64,000 nucleotides of DNA from CAZSRL01 sp964609615 (GCA_964609615.1 CAZSRL010000001.1:1-64000), one strand, 5' to 3'. Counted from the stretch's first letter, positions 16,632 to 26,128 are shown. Translations and numbers: made by a program. The notes: generated from the letters alone by a model not told the origin.

Positions 16632-17453
16632 ATCATTTGTTTTAAATAAATAATCAACAAATTCTTTTACTTTTGATGTGTTTGTAAATTCATCTATTTC
16701 AAAGATGAATTTTTTTGGTATGCTAAGTAATATAAATAATAATTTTCTTTCATCTTCATTTAATTTATAATCTTCTTCATACATATCTAATAATAAAGTA
16801 AAATTATTTAATTCTATATTATTAAAAAACTTATATAAATCTAATACAGGAGTATCTATTATATAATTATCCCAACTAATAAAATATCCTTTATCATTTT
16901 TTATATAATGTTCTGGTGTTATATTATTGTGTACTACACTAACTCTTTGTTTATTAAAGTCTTGTGTTATTTCATACCATTTTTCTAATTCTTGTTTACA
17001 AAAATTAATAGCGCTATATATTTTTGAATAATTTCTAGATATTAAATAATGACTTGGAGAAGGATATATTTCCTTTTCTATTTCTGTTATTAAATCTATA
17101 TAATATGAATCTATATATGATATTTTTTCTTTTAATAACTCATATATTTCATCATATTTATCTTTTCTAACTGATTTAAAAAACGTTGTTTTACTATGTA
17201 AAGATGACATTAGTTTTATAATATCATTTGTCTTTTGTTCATAAGGCATATTTATATTTTCTATGTATTCATAAACATATTTGTTTTGTTTTTTATTTAT
17301 TATTTTAGGATAGTTTAAAAAGTTTCTAGATTTTAAATATGAAAAAAGCTCTTCTAAATCTTTTTCTTTGTTTTTTAATATATAATTATCTTCTTCAGTA
17401 GTAATAATTCTTACATTATTTTTTATTCTATATTTATATATTTGCTCATTCAT
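16590..17453 (-). CDS. YsxE/CotS-like spore-coat kinase-fold protein
   Basis: A 287-aa protein of the aminoglycoside-phosphotransferase/CotS-like fold. The catalytic-loop region reads VVHNNITPEHYI (normally HGDxxxxN), so the first catalytic positions are altered, and the metal-loop equivalent reads WDNYIIDTPVLDLYKF. In B. subtilis ysxE lies directly after spoVID and encodes a coat protein of this fold; here the order and overlap (8 bp) are the same. Whether it is an active kinase is doubtful because HGD is HNN. The start at 17453 lies within the end of the upstream gene, which suggests translational coupling. Confidence 0.75.
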   Translation of the reverse strand: MNEQIYKYRIKNNVRIITTEEDNYILKNKEKDLEELFSYLKSRNFLNYPKIINKKQNKYVYEYIENINMPYEQKTNDIIKLMSSLHSKTTFFKSVRKDKYDEIYELLKEKISYIDSYYIDLITEIEKEIYPSPSHYLISRNYSKIYSAINFCKQELEKWYEITQDFNKQRVSVVHNNITPEHYIKNDKGYFISWDNYIIDTPVLDLYKFFNNIELNNFTLLLDMYEEDYKLNEDERKLLFILLSIPKKFIFEIDEFTNTSKVKEFVDYLFKTNDLITPYYSIDSKDE

Positions 17454-18084
17454 TAAAACTATATGGAATTATTATTTTATCTCCAATATTTATTTCACTT
17501 GCGTTATTATATTTTTTTAACTCTTCTATTTTTACATTATATTTTATTGATATTGTTTCTAAATTATCATTTTCTTTTGCTAAATATATTTTATATGTTA
17601 CAAAATCATTTTTTTCTTTAACAGAATCAATTATACTATTTATTTCTATGTCTTTTATTTCATCATCTATTAACTCCTTAGGTATTTCTCTTATATCTTC
17701 TTCTTGATTAATATCCTCTACTTCTTCTTTTAATACTTCTTCTATTATTTGTTCTTCTTCATCTTTTTGTTCACAATTTAATATTAATTCAACATTTATA
17801 ACTAATGTGTCATTATTTTTTATTTCATATGAAAAATCTTTTATAGATAAATCTAGTGTTTCTTTTTTATATCTATCTGTTATTGCGATTGAAAATGGGA
17901 TTTTATAAAAAAAGTCTTCATTAATAACAGAAGCTTCTGTTATTTTATATGTTCCTTCTAAAATAAAATCTCCTTCTACTAAATCATCTAATATTTTATA
18001 ATCATGTTCTAAAGATATGTCTGTTATATTACTTATTTTTGTTTTAAATAATATATCTTTTTTAAATGGAATAGTTTCATTCAT
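17446..18084 (-). CDS. SpoVID-like spore coat morphogenetic protein
   Basis: A 212-aa protein with an N-terminal beta-rich region (LVEGDFILEGTYKITEASVI) that matches the SpoVID-type N-terminal domain, a long acidic linker (residues ~105-155, runs of E and D), and a C-terminal LysM domain (YKIYLAKENDNLETISIKYN ... LKKYNNASEINIGDKIIIP). In B. subtilis SpoVID drives coat encasement around the forespore and its C-terminal LysM targets the coat. Domain order, plus the downstream ysxE-like gene, support the call. It is much shorter than Bacillus SpoVID, mainly in the linker. The ATG at 18084 follows AAAGGAT. No housekeeping promoter was evident. Confidence 0.78.
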   Translation of the reverse strand: MNETIPFKKDILFKTKISNITDISLEHDYKILDDLVEGDFILEGTYKITEASVINEDFFYKIPFSIAITDRYKKETLDLSIKDFSYEIKNNDTLVINVELILNCEQKDEEEQIIEEVLKEEVEDINQEEDIREIPKELIDDEIKDIEINSIIDSVKEKNDFVTYKIYLAKENDNLETISIKYNVKIEELKKYNNASEINIGDKIIIPYSFNE

Positions 18085-18117
18085 ATAATCAAATCCTTTC
18101 TAAATAATTATATGAAG

Positions 18118-18148
18118 TAAAAAAAAATCTATACATTTATGTATAGAT
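18118..18148 (-). terminator. Terminator after khpA
   Basis: Perfect 9-bp stem ATCTATACA/TGTATAGAT with a 4-nt loop (18127-18148) followed by nine T on the minus strand. It touches the khpA stop codon. Confidence 0.9.
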
Positions 18149-18390
18149 TAAAATGAGTCAATGTTAATTTTTACTCTTTTTATACCATCGTTATATGCTT
18201 TTGCTTGAATAATTGTTTTTATTGAATTAGCAACTTTTCCTTTTTTGCCTATAACTCTTCCCATATCTTCTTCACTTACTAATACTTCTAATACTTTTTC
18301 TCCATTATCATCAAATTCTTGTACTTTTACCATATCTGGTTGTGTAGTTATTTTTTTTACAAGAAATTCAGAGAATTCAACCAAGCTCAT
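18148..18390 (-). CDS. khpA: KhpA, KH-domain RNA-binding protein (YlqC)
   Basis: Small (80 aa) single type II KH protein that, with KhpB, binds many mRNAs and sRNAs in Firmicutes and influences cell-wall synthesis and division. The GxxG loop is visible as GRVIGKKGKVANSIKTII, followed by the usual KRVKINID end. It directly follows rpsP (sharing one base), the standard rpsP-khpA order. rimM and trmD, which usually follow, are absent here because a terminator closes the unit. Confidence 0.94.
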   Translation of the reverse strand: MSLVEFSEFLVKKITTQPDMVKVQEFDDNGEKVLEVLVSEEDMGRVIGKKGKVANSIKTIIQAKAYNDGIKRVKINIDSF

Positions 18391-18770
18391 TATTTTTTAT
18401 CCTTTGTTGTTTTCTTTGCTGGTACTTTTTTAGTTGTTGTTGGTTTTTTTGCTGTTGAAGTTTTAGTAGTTGTTTTTGGTTCAACTTTTTTTGCTTTTGG
18501 TTTTTTTGGTGCTTTTTCTTTTGAAAATTTTTCCATTATACCTTCACGAGATAATATATTTCTTACAGTATCTGTTGGTAAAGCTCCTTCTTTTAACCAT
18601 TTTAACGCTACTTCTTCTTTGATAACTGCTTTGTTATCTTCTAAAGGAGCATAAGTTCCTACTAATTCAATAAACTTTCCATCTCTTTTGCATCTAGAAT
18701 CTGCTGCTACAATTCTATAGAATGGTCTTTTTTTAGATCCCATTCTTTTTAGTCTTAATTTAACTGCCAT
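18390..18770 (-). CDS. rpsP: Ribosomal protein S16 (bS16) with long basic tail
   Basis: 30S subunit assembly protein. The N-terminal MAVKLRLKRMGSKKRPFYRI and SRCKRDGKFIE sequences are diagnostic. Residues 1-85 are the usual S16; about 40 further residues form a low-complexity Lys/Thr/Ala/Pro tail (KPTTTKKVPAKKTTKDKK), longer than most S16 proteins. It has its own strong promoter (18795-18823) and a GGAGG ribosome-binding site and is followed immediately by khpA. Confidence 0.97.
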   Translation of the reverse strand: MAVKLRLKRMGSKKRPFYRIVAADSRCKRDGKFIELVGTYAPLEDNKAVIKEEVALKWLKEGALPTDTVRNILSREGIMEKFSKEKAPKKPKAKKVEPKTTTKTSTAKKPTTTKKVPAKKTTKDKK

Positions 18771-18794
18771 TTTATTTCCTCCTTTTATATATTA

Positions 18795-18823
18795 ATATTA
18801 CAATATTTTTATATATATGTCAA
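18795..18823 (-). promoter_or_regulatory. Promoter of rpsP-khpA
   Basis: Minus strand consensus -35 TTGACA (18818-18823), 17-bp spacer, -10 TAATAT (18795-18800). Confidence 0.8.
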
Positions 18824-18857
18824 CCTATAATGGTTTACAAACATTTTTTTATATTTG

Positions 18858-18866
18858 TGATATAAT
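18858..18866 (+). promoter_or_regulatory. Extended -10 promoter of the Sir2 gene
   Basis: TG-A-TATAAT on the plus strand (18858-18866). No good -35 lies at 17 bp, so the extended TG motif probably carries recognition. The ribosome-binding site AGGTGA follows about 7 nt later, leaving a very short leader. Confidence 0.55.
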
Positions 18867-18883
18867 AAATATAGGTGAATGTT

Positions 18884-19600
18884 ATGAATAAAATAGATGA
18901 ATTAAAAAAAATTATTAGTGAAAGTAACAATATTGTATTTTTTGGAGGAGCTGGGGTTAGTACTGCTTCTGGTATAAAAGATTTTAGAAGTAAAGATGGT
19001 CTTTATAATATGAAATATAAATATCCTCCTGAATCAATATTAAGTCATAGTTTTTTTGTAAATAATACTGAAGAATTTTATAAATTTTATAAAGATAAAA
19101 TGAATTGTTTGGATAAATCACCTAATATTATACATAATTATTTAGTTAAACTTGAAAAAGAGAGAAAATTAAAAGCAATTATTACTCAAAACATTGATGG
19201 ATTGCATACTAAAGCTGGTAGTAAAAAAGTATTTGAGTTACATGGTAGTGTGTTTAGAAATTATTGTAATAAATGTAATAAATTTTACGATGCAGAGCAT
19301 GTTTTTAACACTTCTGGCGTCCCTTTATGTAATTGTGGGGGAATAATTAAACCAGATGTTGTTTTATATGAAGAAGATTTAAATGATGATGTAGTATCAA
19401 ATAGTATTAAAGCTATTTCTAATGCAGATTTACTTATAATAGCAGGTACTTCTCTAACCGTATATCCTGCGAGTGGATTAATTAATTGTTTTAATGGTAA
19501 ATATTTAGTTTTAATAAATAATGATATAACTAATTATGATAGTAAATGTAATTTAGTAATTAATGAAGATTTAAAAAAAGTATTTGAAGAATTATCTTAA
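18884..19600 (+). CDS. Sir2-family NAD-dependent protein deacylase
   Basis: Removes acyl groups from lysines using NAD. All class motifs are present: GAGVSTASGI then DFRSKDGLY (NAD-binding loop), TQNIDGLH, the catalytic His in ELHGSV, a zinc site with Cys pairs CNKC and CNC, and GTSLTVYPA. At 238 aa it is a standard bacterial CobB/SrtN-size enzyme. I chose the ATG at 18884, 5 nt after AGGTGA overlaps the first ATG at 18875. It stands alone on the plus strand and shares a bidirectional terminator with the convergent subtilase gene. Confidence 0.93.
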   Translation: MNKIDELKKIISESNNIVFFGGAGVSTASGIKDFRSKDGLYNMKYKYPPESILSHSFFVNNTEEFYKFYKDKMNCLDKSPNIIHNYLVKLEKERKLKAIITQNIDGLHTKAGSKKVFELHGSVFRNYCNKCNKFYDAEHVFNTSGVPLCNCGGIIKPDVVLYEEDLNDDVVSNSIKAISNADLLIIAGTSLTVYPASGLINCFNGKYLVLINNDITNYDSKCNLVINEDLKKVFEELS

Positions 19601-19610
19601 AATACTTTTT
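19576..19610. terminator. Bidirectional terminator between Sir2 and subtilase genes
   Basis: Stem AAAAAGTATTT (19576-19586) with AAATACTTTTT (19600-19610) has A/T tracts on both sides. It overlaps both stop codons; the two genes themselves overlap tail-to-tail by 9 bp. Confidence 0.75.
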
Positions 19611-22369
19611 GTTTTAGAATAAGGTCCATATACTTTTTTACTATTTACCCAAGTATATGCTCTTATTCTATAATAATATCTTTTTCCTCTAGTCATTTTA
19701 GTATTCTTCCAAGTATGTGATAATTTATATGATCTAGTTTTTACTAATTTCCATTTTTTACCATATGTTTTTCTATATATTTCATAACCACTTTCTCCAG
19801 GTATATCAGAATATTTTACTTTAATAGTCTTATAACCAGATTTTGATAGTTTTAAAGTTGGTTTTTTTAATGTATAAATATATGTTGTATTAGAATATGG
19901 ACTTCTTACATAATTGTTGTATGCAACTACTTTGAAATAATATCTATATCCTGGTGTTAAATTATATATTCTTTTATAGTTTAGTGTGGTTGTTGTAGTT
20001 CTCCAATTTGTTTCATCTGCTCTTTTATAATAAATTTGATAAGATGTTGCTTCTAAAACGTTATTCCAAGTTATTAAAGTAGAATTGTATGTGTTTAAAA
20101 CAGACTTCATATTTGTAGGAGTTGAAAGTTGATCGTTATATATTGTTATTTCAAATTCTTTAGATGTTGAGTCATTTGTTACATTGTTTGTAACCTTTAC
20201 AATAAATTTTTTGCTGTTTACTACTTCTGTTGGCATTCCACTTATTACTCCATTTTCACTTAATGAAAGCCCATTTGGTAGGCTTCCACTTGTTATACTC
20301 CATGTGAAATTATTTGGATAACCTGTAACCGTTAATGATGCAGAATATGAAGAATTAATCATTCCATTTGGTAATGTTGGCTGAGTTGTTATAGTTGGCG
20401 CTATTCCATTAACTGTTAAAGTTAAAGTTTTCGTAGAAGCTGGACTTACTCCATTATCTGCCTTAACTGTAAATGATTTGTTACTTACAATTTCTGTTGG
20501 TGTTCCACTTATCACACCTGAGTTACTTAAACTTAAACCTGTTGGTAAACTTCCACTTGTTATACTCCATGTAAAGTTTGATGGACTTCCTATTGCATTT
20601 AAAGAATATGAATATGCAGTTCCTCCAGTTGCAGGATAATTTTTTAAAGATAATGTTGTTATAGTAGGAGCTGTATTAGCTGTGGACGTTTGTGTTATTG
20701 CAGTTAATAAAGCTGAAGGATTTATTTTTCCCAAACCAAATGTATTATCTTTTCCTGTTGTTCCTAAATCTGTTGCACTATTATATAAGAATGTTTTCAT
20801 TTGATTTGGCGTCATATTTGGTTTAACAGAATACAACATACCAAGTACACCACTTACAATTGGTGCTGCTTGAGAAGTGCCGCTCATCCAAGCATATTTG
20901 TATGTATCATCTCCAGACTCATAGTCTGGTATAGTACTGTAAATCATATATCCAGGAGATGAATCCCCATTTCCTGCTCCACCAGGTGCTGAAATATCTT
21001 TTTCCGATCCATAATTTGAATAAACAGCTTTGGTATTATTTGATGTTAATGCTATTACACTTATACTTTCTTCAAAATCAGAAGGATTAACATAATCTTC
21101 AACTCCTACATAAATATTCCTGCTTTCACTATATAACCCATTCCCCGCAGCAGCAACAAATGTAATACCGCTATTATAAGCTTCTGTTATTTTTGAATGT
21201 AATTGTTCATCTTGTCCATATCCACCTAAACTCATATTAATAACTTTCACACCTAAATTTTCAACATAATCTATTGATTTTATTAAATCTGATGAATAGA
21301 ATGTTTCACAATCAGATGCTCCATAACACGCATCTACTCCAACTAATTCTATCATATCGTTATTATTTCCTGCGCCTACACCAGCAACACCTAAATTGTT
21401 GTTGCTCGTTGCGGCTATTAATCCACTAACATGAGTACCATGTCCATTATTATCATTTATACTATAGCTATTTATAATTCCATATCCAGAATCTATTGTT
21501 ACAAGTCTAGAATATGATTTTCCAATAGTTGCTTTTGATGAAGATAAAGCTGACTGTAAATCTTCATGATCAACATATATTCCAGAGTCTATTACCGCAA
21601 CCTTTACCTTTTGTTTGTCGCTTATATTATCTAAAGAATTCCAAGTATTTTTTATTCCAACTCCATAATTTGTTTGTAAGTGCCAATTATAAGGAAGTAA
21701 ATAATAATCAGAATCATCACCATAATCATTAGAAATGCTATTAAATGTTTCTTTTGCATCTTCTTTTATAGATTCAGTTGTTATTTTTTCTTCTGGTAAT
21801 TTATACATATAGTTTGGTTGGGCATTTATAGTTTCATCAATAGTTTCATAATTTGATATAGATTTATCTACAGTATATTCTAGTGAAGTATTTATAACTA
21901 AAAGTGTTTTATCATCCATTTCAATTGTATTTTTTAATGTTCCCCTATAATTTTGAGCAATTTGTTCAGCATCATTTTTATCTTCATTTGCTATCGCAAC
22001 TAAAACAGTACCAGTTTGATAGTTTAAATCTTTTTTATTTCTTTCTTTTTCTGCTTCTTTATAATTATTAATTATTTCTTTTCCTGTTAATGATATTTTA
22101 TTTTCTAATCCTTTTATTTGATTTTCTTTGTTAGCATTATAATATTCATCTAGTGTTTCTCTTAATTCATTTTTATATTCTTTTTCATTATTTGTTTCAT
22201 TTAGTTTTGATATTATTTTTTTTGTTTCTTTTTTTATTATTTGTTTTTGTTTTTGAGTTGCTTTTTGTTCTTTTTTTGAAGTAATTGTAAAAAATGCAAT
22301 ACAAAACAATATTATTAATATAATAATAATTAATGATAACCATATTATTTTTTTATAATACTTTTTCAT
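19592..22369 (-). CDS. Secreted/anchored subtilisin-like protease with PIG and FN3 modules
   Basis: A 925-aa extracellular serine protease. Residues ~8-30 form a signal/anchor helix (IIWLSLIIIILIILF), then a long charged helical propeptide-like region up to ~210. The S8 catalytic triad is intact: Asp in VIDSGIYVDHED, His in NGHGTHVSGLIAA, Ser in SGTSQAAPIVSG. Beyond the protease lie two tandem He_PIG-type Ig repeats (FTWSITSGSLPTGLSLS and FTWSITSGSLPNGLSLS), then two FN3-like domains, the last Lys/Tyr-rich (RIRAYTWVNSKKVYGPYSK). A very similar C-terminal module ends the nuclease at 47917-48972. No sortase signal is present. The substrate is unknown. Confidence 0.92.
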   Translation of the reverse strand: MKKYYKKIIWLSLIIIILIILFCIAFFTITSKKEQKATQKQKQIIKKETKKIISKLNETNNEKEYKNELRETLDEYYNANKENQIKGLENKISLTGKEIINNYKEAEKERNKKDLNYQTGTVLVAIANEDKNDAEQIAQNYRGTLKNTIEMDDKTLLVINTSLEYTVDKSISNYETIDETINAQPNYMYKLPEEKITTESIKEDAKETFNSISNDYGDDSDYYLLPYNWHLQTNYGVGIKNTWNSLDNISDKQKVKVAVIDSGIYVDHEDLQSALSSSKATIGKSYSRLVTIDSGYGIINSYSINDNNGHGTHVSGLIAATSNNNLGVAGVGAGNNNDMIELVGVDACYGASDCETFYSSDLIKSIDYVENLGVKVINMSLGGYGQDEQLHSKITEAYNSGITFVAAAGNGLYSESRNIYVGVEDYVNPSDFEESISVIALTSNNTKAVYSNYGSEKDISAPGGAGNGDSSPGYMIYSTIPDYESGDDTYKYAWMSGTSQAAPIVSGVLGMLYSVKPNMTPNQMKTFLYNSATDLGTTGKDNTFGLGKINPSALLTAITQTSTANTAPTITTLSLKNYPATGGTAYSYSLNAIGSPSNFTWSITSGSLPTGLSLSNSGVISGTPTEIVSNKSFTVKADNGVSPASTKTLTLTVNGIAPTITTQPTLPNGMINSSYSASLTVTGYPNNFTWSITSGSLPNGLSLSENGVISGMPTEVVNSKKFIVKVTNNVTNDSTSKEFEITIYNDQLSTPTNMKSVLNTYNSTLITWNNVLEATSYQIYYKRADETNWRTTTTTLNYKRIYNLTPGYRYYFKVVAYNNYVRSPYSNTTYIYTLKKPTLKLSKSGYKTIKVKYSDIPGESGYEIYRKTYGKKWKLVKTRSYKLSHTWKNTKMTRGKRYYYRIRAYTWVNSKKVYGPYSKTKSILR

Positions 22370-22427
22370 AAAATTCTCCTAATTATATTATAACAATTAT
22401 TTTATTATTTTACCTATTATTTTACAA

Positions 22428-22455
22428 AAAAAACATTATTTGTGTAAATAATGTT
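22428..22455 (-). terminator. Terminator after pnp
   Basis: Stem AACATTATTT/AAATAATGTT (22432-22455, 4-nt loop) with a following T8 tract on the minus strand. Confidence 0.88.
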
Positions 22456-22461
22456 TTTTTG

Positions 22462-24604
22462 TTATTTTTCTTTTTTTGGTTTTGGTAAGGCATCTTTTCT
22501 AGATAAATTAAGTTTCCCTCTTTTGTCATATCCTGTTGCTTTAACTATTATTTCATCTCCAACGCTTACTACATCGCTTGTTTTTTCTACTCTTTTATTA
22601 TCAAGTTGACTAATATGTACTAGTCCTTCACATCCAGGCCATAATTGAACAAAACAACCAAAGTCTTCTATTTTTACAACTTTTGCTGTATATGTTTGAC
22701 CAATTTCTACTTCTTTTACAATTTGCTCAATCATTTCAAATGCTTTATCTATAACAGCATAATCATTATGATATGCGATGATTCTTCCATCGTCTTCTAA
22801 ATCAATTTTAACTGCATCTTTATGATTAACTGAGTTTACATTACTTGATTCAAGAATAATTTTTGTAATCATTTCTCCACCACGACCTATTATGTCTTTT
22901 ACTTGTTCTGGTTTAACTTGCATTGTTCTAATTTTTGGAGCATATTTACTTAATTCTTTTCTTGGTTCTTTAATAGCATCTTCCATAACATCTAATATTT
23001 GCATTCTAGCTTTTGTTGCTTGATGAAGTGCTTCATCAAGTATTTCTTTTGTTACACCTTTAATTTTAATATCCATTTGTAAAGCTGTTATACCTTCTCT
23101 AGTACCAGCTACTTTAAAGTCCATATCTCCCATATGATCTTCTAATCCTTGAATATCTGTAAGTATAGTATATGGATGTTTTTCATCAAGTGGACCATTA
23201 GTTATAAGTCCCATAGCAATACCTGCTACTGGAGCTTTTAATGGCACTCCTGCGGCCATTAATGACNNNNNNNNNNGCTTGAGATGATGAACCGTTACTT
23301 TCTAATATTTCACTTACAACTCTAATTGTATATGGAAATTGTTCTTCATCTGGCATTACTTGTGATAATGCACGTTCAGCTAAATTACCATGTCCTATTT
23401 CTCTTCTTCCAGGTGCACCATATCTTCCTGTTTCTCCTACTGAGAATGGAGGGAAATTATAGTGAAGCATAAATCTCTTTGTATCTTCTAATCCAAGCCC
23501 ATCTAATATTTGATGTTCTCCAAGTGCTCCTAGTGTTGTTGTTGATAATGATTGTGTTTGACCTCTTGTGAAAAGTGCTGAACCATGAGTTCTAGGAAGA
23601 ATATCTATTTGAGCATTAAGTGATCTTATTTCATCCATTTTCCTTCCATCAGGTCTAATCTTTTTATCTGTTATTAATGTTCTTACAGTTTCCCCTTCTA
23701 ATGTTTCCATTATTTTTTTAACCATTTTTATATGTTCTGATAAATTTTCATCTTCACCATGTTTTTCTTCATAAAATGAAACTGCCTCTTCTTTTAATTC
23801 ACTTACTTTTCTTGCACTTTCAAGTTTATCTTTTATTTGTATTGCTTCTAACATCTTTTGAGCATATTCTTCTCTTACTTCTTTATCAACTTCTTCATCA
23901 ATATCAGCAAGTGTTACTTCTATTTTTTCTTTTCCAACTTCTTTAATAATTGTTTCTTGAAATTTACAAAGTTCTTTTATATGTTTATGACCAAACATAA
24001 GAGCTTCTAACATTTCTTCTTCATTTACTTCTTTAGCACCTGCTTCAACCATATTAATAGCATCTTTTGTACCAGCTACTTTTAAATCTATTGTACTTTC
24101 TTCAAGTTCTTCTGGTGTAGGATTAATTACTAATTTTTCATTAATTTTTCCTACAATAACACCTGCTACTGGTCCATCAAACGGAATATTTGATACTCCA
24201 AGTGCTAAACTTGTTCCAAATAAAGCAGTCATTTCAGGACTACAATCCTGATCTACACTAAGTACAGTATTAACAACTTGTATTTCATTTCTAAAGTTTT
24301 CATCAAACATTGGTCTAATTGGTCTATCAATTAAACGAGCTGCTAAAGTTGCTACATCTGTTGGACGACCTTCTCTTTTTATAAACCCACCTGGTATTTT
24401 ACCTACCGAATATAATTTTTCTTGATATAAAATCATAAGTGGGAAAAAATCACCAGTTGATACTTTATTACTCATAACAGCAGTACTTAGTATTACAGTA
24501 TCATTATATCTTACTAAAACACTTCCATCTGCTTGTTTAGCCATTTCTCCGGTTTCAACAACTATTTTTCTTCCTTCATATTCAAATTCAAATTCTGTTT
24601 TCAT
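22462..24604 (-). CDS. pnp: Polynucleotide phosphorylase, interrupted by an assembly gap
   Basis: 3'-5' exoribonuclease of mRNA decay. The order is a first RNase PH domain, a helical linker, a second RNase PH domain (RPDGRKMDEI, FPPFSVGETGRYGAPGRREIGHG), a KH domain (KDIIGRGGEMI) and an S1 domain (VKIEDFGCFVQLWPGCEGLVH). The N-run 23267-23276 falls in the conserved SSSQA...SLMAAGVP block. The frame appears to shift there only because ten N were inserted. Comparison with the family predicts about seven missing residues (21 nt), which restores one frame. The start at 24604 has GAGGT upstream. It follows rpsO, the usual order. Confidence 0.93.
23267..23276. other. Assembly gap (10 N) inside pnp
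   Basis: Placeholder of ten N. The true missing sequence is predicted to be about 21 nt from the conserved PNPase motif that it splits. Confidence 0.9.
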
Positions 24605-24649
24605 TTTTACCTCTTTCCTTAAAACAAAAGACACTTAAAATATAAGTGC

Positions 24650-24919
24650 CTACTTTCTTAATTTTAATCTTTTTATAAGTTCTCTATATCTTACAACATC
24701 TTCTTTTTTTAAATAATCTAATAAACTTCTTCTTTTACCAACTTTCATTAAAAGTCCTCTTTTAGAATGAAAATCATGTTTATGTTCATTTAAATGTTCT
24801 GTTAAATCATTAATTTCTTTTGTAAGAATTGCTACTTGAACTTCTACACTACCTGTATCATTTTTTGTTTTACCATAATTCTTTATGATATCTGCTTTTT
24901 CTTCTTTATTTAAAGCCAT
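24650..24919 (-). CDS. rpsO: Ribosomal protein S15 (uS15)
   Basis: 30S protein binding the 16S rRNA central domain. Diagnostic sequence: GSVEVQVAILTKEINDLTEH, HKHDFHSKRGL and KRRSLLDYLKKED. The length of 89 aa is exact for the family. It is preceded by a promoter and a ~75-nt leader (24920-24994) of a size compatible with S15 autoregulation, although I could not draw a confident structure, and is followed by pnp, the conserved order. Confidence 0.97.
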   Translation of the reverse strand: MALNKEEKADIIKNYGKTKNDTGSVEVQVAILTKEINDLTEHLNEHKHDFHSKRGLLMKVGKRRSLLDYLKKEDVVRYRELIKRLKLRK

Positions 24920-25000
24920 TTTGTTTCTCCTCTCTTATATAAACCGTTTAATCCAAGTATAATGTTTGGAGTACAAAACACCTCGAAAAAACTTAATACT

Positions 25001-25029
25001 ATTATATTAAATATACGGGAGAAAATCAA
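25001..25029 (-). promoter_or_regulatory. Promoter of rpsO-pnp
   Basis: Minus strand -35 TTGATT (25024-25029), 17-bp spacer, perfect -10 TATAAT (25001-25006). Confidence 0.75.
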
Positions 25030-25058
25030 CCTTTATTTGATAATTATACATATTTATA

Positions 25059-25715
25059 TTAAATAATTAATTCATATTTATTATTTTTAATATCTTCTAA
25101 TGTATATGAATCTTTTATATCATATTTTCCTTGTTTAATTCTATTTAATTCTTCAACTGCCCCAATTATGTTTGTTTTATCACATATATCTTTTACTAAA
25201 CTTCTAATATATGTACCTTTTGATACTGTACATGTAAAATAAAAACAATCAGATTTAATATCAATATCTTTTATATCTTTTATAGTCACTTCTCTTTTAG
25301 GTAATTCTATTTCTTTGTTTTCTCTAGCATATTCATATAGTTTTTTTCCATTTATCTTAACAGCAGAATATATAGGTACTTCTTGATTGTATGTTTTTTT
25401 AAATGACATAATGTTTTTTCTTAAATCTTCACTATCAAACTCATTATTTTGTTTTTGAATTATAGTACCATCAATATCTAAAGTATCTGTTTTAATACCT
25501 AATTTTACTTTAACTTCATATTCTTTTTCATCACATACTAAAGAATTTGATAGCTTTGTAAAAGAACCAAGCAATAAAACCAATACGCCAGTTGCATTAG
25601 GATCAAGTGTTCCTGTGTGGCCAACTTTTTTTATGTGTAATGTTTTTCTTACAAAAGATACCACATCATGCGAAGTCATACCTTTTGGTTTATTTACTAT
25701 TAATATACCATTCAT
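25059..25715 (-). CDS. truB: TruB, tRNA pseudouridine-55 synthase (short form)
   Basis: Makes the universal pseudouridine of the T-loop. The N-terminus GILIVNKPKGMTSHDVV and the catalytic loop VGHTGTLDPNATGVL (Asp nucleophile) are intact, with KGTYIRSL near residue 168. At 218 aa it ends soon after the catalytic domain and lacks the C-terminal PUA-like extension of longer homologues. The start at 25715 follows AGAGGA. It is the last gene before the T7SS locus reading along the minus strand; ribF, the usual neighbour, is not present. Confidence 0.93.
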   Translation of the reverse strand: MNGILIVNKPKGMTSHDVVSFVRKTLHIKKVGHTGTLDPNATGVLVLLLGSFTKLSNSLVCDEKEYEVKVKLGIKTDTLDIDGTIIQKQNNEFDSEDLRKNIMSFKKTYNQEVPIYSAVKINGKKLYEYARENKEIELPKREVTIKDIKDIDIKSDCFYFTCTVSKGTYIRSLVKDICDKTNIIGAVEELNRIKQGKYDIKDSYTLEDIKNNKYELII

Positions 25716-25789
25716 AAACAATCCTCTTTCCGTTTTTCAAATTAATTATATCTTAGAATATTAATTATATAAAGAAAAAGAATAATTTC

Positions 25790-26128
25790 TTATTCTTTAA
25801 TTTCTTCTATTTCTTCATCTTCTACTTCTGCTTCTTCTATTTTATCATCATTAATTACTTCTTCTAAAGATTTTTTAAATTCAGTTTCTTCATCTGTTTT
25901 AAAACCAATAAAATCAACATTTTCTATTTCTTTATGATTAAATAAATATGTTTCTTCTGATGATAATAGTCCTTCAGGATATAAGCAAGCTGAATAATCA
26001 AATGTGATATTTGGTTGATCATTTGATATTGCACAAAATCCAATTATCATTATTCTTTTTTCTGCTCCTTTTAATGTTACTACACTTCCAATAGGAAGAA
26101 ATTTCTCATTATCATTATTTGTTTTCAT
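25790..26128 (-). CDS. DUF4176 protein of the T7SS locus
   Basis: Small protein with the DUF4176 signature FLPIGSVVTLKGAEKRIMII near the N-terminus and CLYPEGLL in the middle, followed by an acidic C-terminal tail (EEAEVEDEEIEEIKE). DUF4176 genes are found repeatedly in type VII secretion loci of Firmicutes, but their function is unknown. Here it is the last gene of the EssC cluster, 40 bp after the giant effector, with a GGAG ribosome-binding site. No signal peptide is present, so it is probably cytoplasmic. Confidence 0.8.
   Translation of the reverse strand: MKTNNDNEKFLPIGSVVTLKGAEKRIMIIGFCAISNDQPNITFDYSACLYPEGLLSSEETYLFNHKEIENVDFIGFKTDEETEFKKSLEEVINDDKIEEAEVEDEEIEEIKE

Noticed and set aside
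18084..18130. Sigma-E promoter (CATATAAT) upstream of the spoVID-like gene
   Set aside because: The -10-like word fits CATANNNT, but no convincing -35 was found at the right distance, and it overlaps the khpA terminator tract.
22462..24604. pnp as a pseudogene with a frameshift
   Set aside because: The break coincides with an N placeholder and the flanking residues join in the conserved family motif.
24920..24994. A defined S15-leader structure before rpsO
   Set aside because: The length is right, but I could not draw a stem arrangement that I would trust.
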